From: Pseudomonadota bacterium
GTDB lineage: Bacteria; Desulfobacterota; Desulfovibrionia; Desulfovibrionales; Desulfovibrionaceae
Assembly (NCBI GenBank): GCA_018816865.1
Contig: JAHIUW010000032.1
Span: 62,001 to 126,000 of the forward strand
Reading direction: 5' to 3'
DNA: 64,000 bases
Shown: positions 1-5,987 of the stretch, one piece after another
Layout of the letters: the number at the start of each line of letters is the position of its first letter
Position numbering within the stretch: position 1 is the stretch's first letter
Translations under genes and position numbers: made by a program
Notes under the pieces: model-generated
What the model saw: the letters and a program-made list of their open reading frames with translations, nothing else
What the model was told of the DNA's origin: nothing
Database searches by the model: none

Positions 1-294
1 ACGTGCTACGCCGTCAACGGATAGCACGCGCGCGCAGCAAGAGGAAGACTTGAAATACAACTGCCAATAGACTGTATTCATGGGGGTTTTTGTGCAGAGC
101 CCCTTGCCGGGTGCAGGCTCTCAGAATGCTTTGTGCAATGAGTCGCCACGTGCAAGGCCGATCAACAGAGAACACTGACCCTCGTTCCGGCTAATCTGGC
201 GAGGGGTAGCCGTCAGGACCTGAGCCCAGTGACCGCTGCCCGTCTGCGGGCCTGTATCCGGAACGTTCGTCCCCTGCTTGCGCATGCGCCGCGG
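1..294. other. No gene recognised at the left edge
   Basis: This stretch lies beyond the stop codon of the minus-strand MauE/DoxX-like gene. I see no convincing reading frame with a ribosome binding site, no tRNA-like cloverleaf and no clear terminator with a T-tract. The only long open frame touching it is a shadow of the MauE-like gene. A gene entering from the left of the window cannot be excluded. Confidence 0.5.
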
Positions 295-930
295 CTAGTT
301 CTGATCGTTGTCCTGCTTTTCGCCAGGAAGCGGTACAGGAGAGACAAGGCCCTCGTTCCCGGACGGGGCTTCGGCTTGGGTGGCCGGTCCCACAAGCAAG
401 GTCCCATCCTCGATCACAGGCCGGGCCGGGGCGTCGCCCCGCAGATCGCCGGCCTTCTTCCTGAGAGTCCGGGGGGTGGCCAACTCGTGCCACAGACGGG
501 CCGACGCCTGGCGGCTGGCCACATCGGCAAAGGCCCGCCAAAGCACCACCAGCCCCACGGCGAACAGGATCGTATCGCGCACGGCGTAATGCAGCAGATT
601 GCCCTTGGCCTGAGGGTCCACGCTGAAACAGCCGCAACCCACGTCCAGGCCACGCGAGATGTTGAACCAGAGTGCGCCCAGAAAGATCAGCAGCAGCACG
701 GACAGAATGAAGGCGGCCCCGCGCACCAAACAGTTGGTGACCAGCGCCATCCCGCACACGACCTCCACCCAGGGCAGAATCATGGCCATGGGATTCACCA
801 GCAGGTCGGGAACCATCTGATAATTATAAATGATTTGGGCGAAAGCGGCGGGATGCGCGATCTTGCCCACACCCGCGGCAATGAAGACCAATCCGAATCC
901 GATGCGCAGCAAAGCTGTCAGCCAGTTCAT
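295..930 (-). CDS. MauE/DoxX-like integral membrane protein
   Basis: Protein of 211 residues with four predicted membrane spans (about 5-22, 50-66, 72-90, 117-131) and a hydrophilic C-terminal tail of about 75 residues. Between spans 3 and 4 is a GCGCF motif (98-102), as in MauE-type proteins, where paired cysteines suggest thiol/disulfide chemistry. The ATG at 928-930 overlaps the TGA of the upstream rhodanese gene (ATGA), so the two are translationally coupled; a longer upstream reading is only a shadow of the rhodanese gene. Coupling to a membrane rhodanese suggests the pair handles sulfane sulfur or protein thiols at the inner membrane (inference). The tail, rich in Pro, Gly and Glu and ending in KQDNDQN, is longer than usual for DoxX-like proteins. 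Confidence 0.75.
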   Translation of the reverse strand: MNWLTALLRIGFGLVFIAAGVGKIAHPAAFAQIIYNYQMVPDLLVNPMAMILPWVEVVCGMALVTNCLVRGAAFILSVLLLIFLGALWFNISRGLDVGCGCFSVDPQAKGNLLHYAVRDTILFAVGLVVLWRAFADVASRQASARLWHELATPRTLRKKAGDLRGDAPARPVIEDGTLLVGPATQAEAPSGNEGLVSPVPLPGEKQDNDQN

Positions 931-1424
931 TGGACCACCACCTCCGATTCGCCTCCGGCCTCCACCCAAGCGGCCATGCCCCCGGCAAAGACCACCACAT
1001 CGGAATATTCCATGAAACCCAGGGCCAGCGCCAATTCCTGAGCCATGCCGCAGGTGATGGAACTGCAATAGACCACGTACTTGGCCTCCTTGCCGTAGGG
1101 TGCCAGCTTGGCCGAGATCTCGTCCTCGAACAGCCCCAGAGGGATGCTCAGCGCACCGGGGATATGCCCCACGCGAAAGTCCTCCACATGCCGGGAGTCA
1201 AGGAACACGGCCTCGCCAGCGGCATGCAGGCGCAGGGCCTCGGCCACGTCGATGTCCATGGCCATATCGACCCCGGAATCGGCGGGCACGGCTTCGATCC
1301 CCGTTTGCAGCCAGGTCATCCTATCTGGTCGCAATTCATTGACGGCCCAACCCAGGACCCCTGAGACAAGGACCAGGATGATGGCCTGATATAAAAAAAC
1401 ATAACGCGGCGTATACAGCCTCAT
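927..1424 (-). CDS. Membrane-anchored single-domain rhodanese
   Basis: Protein of 165 residues. One N-terminal hydrophobic segment (about 8-28) is followed by a rhodanese domain (about 58-160). The catalytic cysteine is Cys120 in the loop YCSSITCGM, with a second cysteine at 125; LDSR and GHIPGA are the usual rhodanese landmarks. Rhodanese domains carry persulfide on the active-site Cys and pass sulfane sulfur to thiols. The N-in signal anchor probably places the domain in the periplasm. It is the first gene of a two-gene operon with the MauE-like gene, and it diverges from a gene with a second rhodanese domain across about 118 bp, so the two units may share a control region. Confidence 0.85.
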   Translation of the reverse strand: MRLYTPRYVFLYQAIILVLVSGVLGWAVNELRPDRMTWLQTGIEAVPADSGVDMAMDIDVAEALRLHAAGEAVFLDSRHVEDFRVGHIPGALSIPLGLFEDEISAKLAPYGKEAKYVVYCSSITCGMAQELALALGFMEYSDVVVFAGGMAAWVEAGGESEVVVQ

Positions 1425-1542
1425 GGGGCAATCCTCAGCTGGTTGTTCGGTTCAGCATTTTTCTATACCCGGCCCCGTGCCCGAGCGCAAATTATTCGCA
1501 GACCCTATGGTAATGATTCCCAATAAATGATAACAGGGACCC

Positions 1543-2406
1543 ATGATGCTCATTAAACTGATCAACGGAATTCGGCAGATGCAGTCTCATTACGAGACCC
1601 TTCAGCCCGACGCGGCCAAGGAATACCTGGAAGCCCACGAGGAAGGCGACTTCACACTGCTCGATGTCCGCGAGGACTGGGAGTACGAGGAGTTCCGCAT
1701 CCCCGGCGCCAAGCACATTCCCCTGTCCCAGTTGGGGGACCGTGTAGGCGAAGTGCCCAAAGACAAACCCGTGCTGGCCTATTGCCGTGCGGGTGGGCGC
1801 AGTGCCGCGGCTTGCAGCCTGCTCAAGGGCCAGGAGCACTCCATCGTCTTCAACATCATGGGCGGCGTGGACGCCTGGCAAGGTGGCTCGGCCATTGGAC
1901 CGGCCACGGCTGGCCTGGCGGCCATTCCGGACAATGCCTCCATTGAGGACATCATTGCCGTGGCCTGCCGCATGGAGGTCAACCTCGGCAAGTTCTACGC
2001 CGTTCAGGCGGCACAGGCCGAGGACCCCCAAACCGCAGACATGCTGAAAAAACTCGCCGGATTCGAGGAAAAACACAAGAACTGGCTGCTGATCGTCTAC
2101 CGCCAACTGACCGGACAGGAGTTGGACAGCGCATTCCTTACCGACAGCCTCGCTGATGGCGATCTGCCTCTGGAAGGCGGTCTGACAGCCGACGAATTCA
2201 TGGAGCTCAATCAACCCTGGCTGGACGAACCCGTCAGCGTGGTGGAGACCGGCATGATGTTCGAGGCCCAGGCCCTGGACTTGTACATGCGCTACGCGCA
2301 CAAGCTTGAGGACCAGGAATCGAAGGACCTGCTGCTCAAGCTGGCACAGGAAGAAAAGGCCCATCTGAAGGCCTTGGGCACCCTGCTGAAACGCATCGGA
2401 GACTGA
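1543..2406 (+). CDS. Rhodanese-rubrerythrin (ferritin-like) fusion protein
   Basis: Protein of 287 residues with two domains. Residues about 15-118 are a rhodanese with catalytic Cys81 in AYCRAGGRS. Residues about 132-285 are a four-helix ferritin-like domain holding the rubrerythrin diiron ligands: E145, E175-x-x-H178, E241 and E271-x-x-H274. No rubredoxin-type CxxC pair is present, so electrons must come from a partner. The fusion joins persulfide chemistry to a peroxide- or O2-reducing diiron site, which fits oxidative/sulfide stress defence in an anaerobe (inference). It is cytoplasmic with no signal peptide. ATG 1543 is used, but an internal ATG at 1579 fits the domain start equally well; neither has a strong Shine-Dalgarno sequence. 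It ends at a bidirectional terminator. Confidence 0.85.
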   Translation: MMLIKLINGIRQMQSHYETLQPDAAKEYLEAHEEGDFTLLDVREDWEYEEFRIPGAKHIPLSQLGDRVGEVPKDKPVLAYCRAGGRSAAACSLLKGQEHSIVFNIMGGVDAWQGGSAIGPATAGLAAIPDNASIEDIIAVACRMEVNLGKFYAVQAAQAEDPQTADMLKKLAGFEEKHKNWLLIVYRQLTGQELDSAFLTDSLADGDLPLEGGLTADEFMELNQPWLDEPVSVVETGMMFEAQALDLYMRYAHKLEDQESKDLLLKLAQEEKAHLKALGTLLKRIGD

Positions 2407-2440
2407 CCACAACAGCTGTCCCCTGCCCCCACAGACCAAA

Positions 2441-2483
2441 GCAAAAGCCCCTGGCGATGTGTGACACCGCCAGGGGCTTTTGC
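2441..2483. terminator. Bidirectional rho-independent terminator
   Basis: A 16-bp perfect inverted repeat (2441-2456 and 2468-2483; arms start GCAAAAGCCCC) with an 11-nt loop lies between two convergent genes. The A/T-rich ends of the arms supply a U-tract in both directions, so it can end the rhodanese-rubrerythrin transcript and the tlyA transcript. Confidence 0.85.
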
Positions 2484-2536
2484 TTTGATGCCGCCAGGAA
2501 CAGATCACCCTAGACTGGCCGCCAGAAACGAACTGC

Positions 2537-3289
2537 CTATGAAACAGGCTTGCGCAGATAGACGATGTATTCCTGATTGCCCTTGGGGCCCTTGAGCTTC
2601 GAGGGGACCTCCCCCACAAATTCCAGGCCGAGTGTGCCAACCAGATAATTCACGACCCCGTCCACCGCTTGGCGACGTAGGTCCTCGTCCCTGACAACAC
2701 CCTTGTCGGTCTGGCCCGGCCCCACCTCGAACTGGGGTTTGACCAGGGCGGCCACCTCGCCTCCTGGCCGCAGAAAACGATTGCAGGGCTCCATGATCTT
2801 GGTCAACGAAATGAACGAGACATCGGCCACCACGAGATCCACAAGTTCCGGGATCAGGTCATCCTGAGCCAAGCGCATGTTGACCCGCTCCATGTTCACC
2901 ACGCGGGGGTCGGTCCTGAGCTTCTGGTCCAGCTGGCCATAACCCACGTCCACGGCATAGACCTTCGCGGCCCCATACTGGAGCAGGACATCCGTGAAAC
3001 CACCGGTGGACGCCCCGGCATCCAGGCAGATCTTACCCGTCGGGTCCAACCCGAATTCCTCAATGGCCGTCAGCAGTTTGTATGCCCCGCGCGATACCCA
3101 GCGCTGCCCACCCTTGACCGCCAGCTCGGTTTCCAGGGCCAGTTGCTGTCCAGGCTTGTCCACGGGGACCCTTGTCCCGTCATGCTCGATGAACACCTGA
3201 CCCGCCATGATCAGGCGTTTGGCCTTCTCGCGACTTTCGGCCAGCCCAAGCTGGTGCAGCAGTTGATCCGCTCTGATTTTCTTCGGCAT
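2537..3289 (-). CDS. tlyA: TlyA-family 2'-O-ribose rRNA methyltransferase / hemolysin A
   Basis: Protein of 250 residues. An N-terminal S4 RNA-binding domain (about 4-65, including RADQLLHQLGLAESREKAKR) is followed by an FtsJ-like SAM-dependent methyltransferase domain with LDAGASTGGFTDVLL as SAM motif I and VADVSFISL as the later strand motif. TlyA proteins methylate cytidine 2'-OH groups of 16S and/or 23S rRNA; some are also called hemolysins. The start chosen is the ATG at 3287-3289 (MPKKIRAD), where the S4 domain begins; a 26-residue upstream extension has no domain homology. Monocistronic, convergent with the preceding gene. Confidence 0.9.
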   Translation of the reverse strand: MPKKIRADQLLHQLGLAESREKAKRLIMAGQVFIEHDGTRVPVDKPGQQLALETELAVKGGQRWVSRGAYKLLTAIEEFGLDPTGKICLDAGASTGGFTDVLLQYGAAKVYAVDVGYGQLDQKLRTDPRVVNMERVNMRLAQDDLIPELVDLVVADVSFISLTKIMEPCNRFLRPGGEVAALVKPQFEVGPGQTDKGVVRDEDLRRQAVDGVVNYLVGTLGLEFVGEVPSKLKGPKGNQEYIVYLRKPVS

Positions 3290-3681
3290 CACGTGGGTCC
3301 TAGGGAGATGGTTTTTCAGGGGCTTGTCTTGCCCCAGGCACAAACGGCTGGCAAGCCTTTTGGTCAATGATAGGCCGAGGGTCTAGTGGAGATGATTCAA
3401 CGAACCTTTTCCTGGATTGATCACAGGGCCATCCCGCTTCCGGTCATCAATTAGTGCGAAGGCGCAGGCTAGCATGGTTCACAGCCTCCTCGCAACGCTC
3501 ATCCCCCCGGCCTCACAACGATAAACAGCATCCGCAAGCGCAACATCTTCGCCGCTGCCCCCCCTTGACAGATTCAACAGAACGTGGATATCAGTTGCCA
3601 TGTTGTGATACTTATTTTAAAATCGTAACCAGCAATGCATATCGTCATTTTGCATTGCTCAAATTAAAGGAGGGACAATCC
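3290..3681. other. Intergenic region between tlyA and hydA
   Basis: A 392-bp divergent intergenic region. A perfect TTGACA hexamer at 3565-3570 has only a weak -10 candidate about 17 bp downstream, followed by an AT-rich stretch (about 3606-3625), a 9-bp inverted repeat (3631-3659) and an AAAGGAGG ribosome binding site at 3666-3673. No reading frame here looks coding. It probably carries the hydA promoter and its regulatory sites. Confidence 0.45.
3631..3659. promoter_or_regulatory. Inverted repeat in the hydA leader (operator or leader hairpin)
   Basis: Perfect 9-bp arms AGCAATGCA (3631-3639) and TGCATTGCT (3651-3659) are separated by 11 bp. The 20-bp centre-to-centre spacing (two helical turns) suits a dimeric regulator, and the repeat could also form an RNA hairpin seven bases before the first ribosome binding site. 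It does not match the CRP/FNR, Fur or Rex consensus sequences I know. Confidence 0.45.
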
Positions 3682-3759
3682 ATGTCTGGCTGCAGGGCCA
3701 AGAGCCCACCCGTGAGTCCGGTCAATCTGAGCCACATCATAACCGACAAGGAGGGAACC

Positions 3760-5016
3760 ATGCGAAAAATCGAAGGCGTTTTCTATCAGAACAATGCCCC
3801 CAAGGGCATCGATCCGGACAGCATCTTCTTCGTCCAGGTCGATGCCACCAAGTGTCAGGCCTGCGGCACCTGCGACGAGGTCTGCGGCACCGGGGCCATC
3901 CAATCCATCAATGACGAGGGCATCAGGCAGGTCGTTGATCCGGCGGCCTGCATGAACTGCGGCCAGTGCCTGATCAGCTGTCCCTACGGCGCCATCTACG
4001 AGGGCGTCTCCTACATCGACGAGATCTTCGAGAAACTGCGCGACCCCGAAACCATCGTGGTCTCGATGCCCGCCCCGGCCGTGCGCTACGGACTGGGTGA
4101 ATGCTTTGGCGCTTCCACCGGCAGCTATGTCGGCGGCCAGATGCATGCGGCCCTCAAAAAGCTGGGCTTCGACTACATCTGGGACAACGAGTTCACCGCC
4201 GACGTGACCATCATGGAAGAAGGCACCGAGCTCATCCAACGGGTCAAGGAACAGGGCAAACCCGACGCGCGCCCGCTGCCCCAGTTCACTTCCTGCTGTC
4301 CGGGCTGGGTCAAGTTCGCCGAGACCTTCTACCCGGATCTGACCCCCAACCTCTCCAGTTGCAAGTCGCCCATCGGCATGCTTGGCCCCCTGGCCAAGAC
4401 CTACGGTGCGCACGAGACCAAGACCGAAGGCAGAAAGATGTACACCGTGTCCATCATGCCCTGCATCGCCAAGAAATACGAAGGGCTGCGCCCCGAGCTG
4501 GCGGACAGCGGCTTCAGGGACATCGATGCCACCATCAATACCCGGGAATTGGCCTACATGATCAAAAAGGCGGGCATCGACTTCAACAGCCTGCCGAGCA
4601 TCCAACCTGACCCGGCGCTTGGCGCCTCCACCGGTGCCGCCACCATCTTCGGCAACTCCGGCGGCGTCATGGAAGCAGCCCTGCGTCTGGCCTACGAGGT
4701 ACTCTCGGGCAAGAAGCTGGGCGACCCGAGCATCAAGGTCGTGCGCACCCACGAGGGCATCAACGCGGCCGACGTGAACGTTCCCGGCTTCGGTGTCGTC
4801 AAGGTCGCAGTGGTCAGTGGACTCACGAATGCGGCCAAACTCTGCGACGAAGTGCGTGCCGGCAAATCGCCCTACCACTTCATCGAAGTCATGACTTGTC
4901 CTGGCGGATGCGTGAACGGCGGCGGACAGCCCCTGGATCCCGACGTCCAGGCCTCGCTGTTCCGCGGCACCATCGCCAGGATCAACCGGCGCTTCAGCGC
5001 CCGCACCGTTGCCTAA
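3760..5016 (+). CDS. hydA: Periplasmic [FeFe] hydrogenase, large (catalytic) subunit
   Basis: Protein of 418 residues from ATG 3760. It carries two [4Fe-4S] ferredoxin clusters (C32/C35/C38/C42 and C64/C67/C70/C74) and the three H-cluster motifs: TSCCPGW (177-183), MPCIAKKYE (233-241) and CPGGCVNGGGQP (from 380). It catalyses reversible H2 oxidation at the H-cluster. Architecture and sequence match the Desulfovibrio HydA type, which has no signal of its own and is carried out with the Tat-tagged small subunit encoded 12 bp downstream. AAGGAGG precedes ATG 3760. A second in-frame ATG at 3682, also with a strong AAAGGAGG, would add 26 residues unlike other HydA N-termini; both starts may be used. 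The hydEFG maturases are not in the window. Confidence 0.95.
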   Translation: MRKIEGVFYQNNAPKGIDPDSIFFVQVDATKCQACGTCDEVCGTGAIQSINDEGIRQVVDPAACMNCGQCLISCPYGAIYEGVSYIDEIFEKLRDPETIVVSMPAPAVRYGLGECFGASTGSYVGGQMHAALKKLGFDYIWDNEFTADVTIMEEGTELIQRVKEQGKPDARPLPQFTSCCPGWVKFAETFYPDLTPNLSSCKSPIGMLGPLAKTYGAHETKTEGRKMYTVSIMPCIAKKYEGLRPELADSGFRDIDATINTRELAYMIKKAGIDFNSLPSIQPDPALGASTGAATIFGNSGGVMEAALRLAYEVLSGKKLGDPSIKVVRTHEGINAADVNVPGFGVVKVAVVSGLTNAAKLCDEVRAGKSPYHFIEVMTCPGGCVNGGGQPLDPDVQASLFRGTIARINRRFSARTVA

Positions 5017-5028
5017 AAGGAGGATCAC

Positions 5029-5373
5029 ATGAGCAGTGTCGCCATCATGACCCGGCGCGGTTTCCTGAAAACCGCCGGTATTGTCGCCGGTTACTCTGTC
5101 CTGAGCTTTAACTTGACCAGACAGGCCTTTGCCTCGGCGATGAATTTCGTCGGCCTTCGGCAAAAGTCCGTCTACAAGGCCGACGCCGAAGTCTACAAGA
5201 TTCGCAAATCACAGGACAACCCCATGGTTCAAAAGATCTACAACCATGAGCACGGTTTCCTGCACGAAGGACCCTGCGGCCACATGTCGCACCAACTGCT
5301 GCACACCCACTACGTGGATCGCAGCGCCAGAGTGAAGGCCCTGAAGGACAAGGGCTTCAAGCTGGCCATGTAG
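5029..5373 (+). CDS. hydB: Periplasmic [FeFe] hydrogenase, small subunit
   Basis: Protein of 114 residues starting with a twin-arginine signal (TRRGFLKTAG, residues 8-17), a hydrophobic core and a probable cleavage site after AFA (about residue 36). The mature part is a short, cofactor-free belt that wraps the large subunit in Desulfovibrio HydAB, with the family motif LLHTHYVDRS. Its role is to export the folded HydAB complex through Tat and to complete the enzyme. The start has AGGAGG just upstream, 12 bp after the hydA stop, so the two form an operon. The C-terminus (KGFKLAM) is shorter than in D. vulgaris. Confidence 0.95.
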   Translation: MSSVAIMTRRGFLKTAGIVAGYSVLSFNLTRQAFASAMNFVGLRQKSVYKADAEVYKIRKSQDNPMVQKIYNHEHGFLHEGPCGHMSHQLLHTHYVDRSARVKALKDKGFKLAM

Positions 5374-5518
5374 CAACACCGACAACCTGCCAACCCGTAC
5401 GCAACCTGCCGGAAGGGCACTTTCTGACCCAAGGGTCTGCGCAACGGAATCCCGCTTCCCCCTCCCCTTTCCAGCTGCACACGCAATCAAAAATAATATA
5501 CAGATCGTAATATCATGC

Positions 5519-5547
5519 TTGACAAGCCTTTGCCCCACCGTTACCAC
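5519..5547 (+). promoter_or_regulatory. Candidate sigma70 promoter of the TM1266/TonB/ABC operon
   Basis: A perfect TTGACA (5519-5524) follows a run of A/T-rich DNA (about 5490-5515) that could act as an UP element. The -10 candidate 17 bp downstream, TACCAC (5542-5547), is weak. The site lies upstream of a palindrome and the candidate leader RNA, in the 359-bp gap after hydB. No gene is visible in this gap. Confidence 0.3.
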
Positions 5548-5552
5548 ATAGC

Positions 5553-5569
5553 ACGTTTTCCTAAAACGT
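5553..5569. promoter_or_regulatory. Perfect palindrome, candidate operator
   Basis: ACGTTTT-CCT-AAAACGT: two perfect 7-bp arms around a 3-bp centre, just downstream of the candidate promoter. Size and position suit the operator of a small dimeric repressor. It lacks a T-tract, so it is not a terminator. The regulator is unknown; the TM1266-like protein encoded downstream is one candidate. Confidence 0.4.
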
Positions 5570-5582
5570 AACACACACCAAC

Positions 5583-5713
5583 GGACTCGGCCTGCGGCAA
5601 GGATTCGATCTGAACCTCAGGGCGGAATTCGCCGCTCAAGCGATCCTTACCCCGTCGCTGCCAATCGGCCTCCGCCCCTTCTATGCTCCACGAATCCTTG
5701 CCGTAGCCGGTCC
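5583..5713 (+). ncRNA. Candidate structured leader RNA (riboswitch-like)
   Basis: A long closing stem pairs 5583-5607 with 5691-5713: 23 pairs, one of them a G-U, broken only by two single-base bulges; the inner 13 pairs (CGGCAAGGATTCG with its complement) are perfect. Inside are a 7-bp stem (5620-5626 with 5671-5677), which encloses a 5-bp hairpin (5639-5643/5655-5659) and a small hairpin (5660-5669), giving a junction-like fold. It ends 20 nt before the start codon of the TM1266-like gene, with the ribosome binding site just outside. I could not match it to TPP, cobalamin, FMN, SAM or other classes whose cores I know. A leader RNA controlling the uptake operon is the simplest reading; a chance or transposon-derived inverted repeat is the alternative. 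Confidence 0.45.
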
Positions 5714-5732
5714 AGCCATCCAGGGAGCTGAC

Positions 5733-5987
5733 ATGGACACGAACATCGGCGTCATTGGGATCATCCTCCAAGACAGGGCCAAAGCCGCCCCACTGGTCAA
5801 CGGCATCCTCACGGAATTCGGACACCTGATCATCGCCCGCACGGGCCTCCCTTACAAAGAACGGAACCTGAGCGTCATCTCCCTGATTGTGGAGGCCACC
5901 ACCGACCAGATCGGGGCGCTTACCGGCAAACTGGGCATGCTCGACAGCGTGAGAGTCAAATCACTGGTGGTCAAACCATGCGCCTGA
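5733..5987 (+). CDS. TM1266-type iron-only hydrogenase system regulator
   Basis: Small protein of 84 residues belonging to the family annotated as putative iron-only hydrogenase system regulator (prototype Thermotoga maritima TM1266), an ACT/NikR-C-like beta-alpha-beta fold. Typical features are the N-terminal GVIGIILQDR strand, the ILTEFGHLIIARTGLPY loop-strand and the VEATTDQIGALTGKLG helix. It has no DNA-binding domain of its own, so it may be a ligand sensor or a partner of another regulator. Family members sit with [FeFe] hydrogenase or its maturases. Here the gene follows hydAB but is translationally joined to a TonB receptor gene (10-bp overlap), linking hydrogenase status to the uptake system. 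Confidence 0.8.
   Translation: MDTNIGVIGIILQDRAKAAPLVNGILTEFGHLIIARTGLPYKERNLSVISLIVEATTDQIGALTGKLGMLDSVRVKSLVVKPCA

Noticed and set aside
1508-1536. Fur-box-like sequence GGTAATGATTCCCAATAAATG
   Set aside because: Only the left half resembles the Fur consensus; the right half fails, so it is not reported as a site.
3664-5163. 499-residue minus-strand frame opposite hydAB
   Set aside because: Shadow of the hydrogenase genes; the plus strand carries all cluster motifs.
5583-5713. Known riboswitch class (TPP, cobalamin, FMN, SAM)
   Set aside because: None of the conserved core sequences of these classes is present; kept only as an unclassified candidate RNA.
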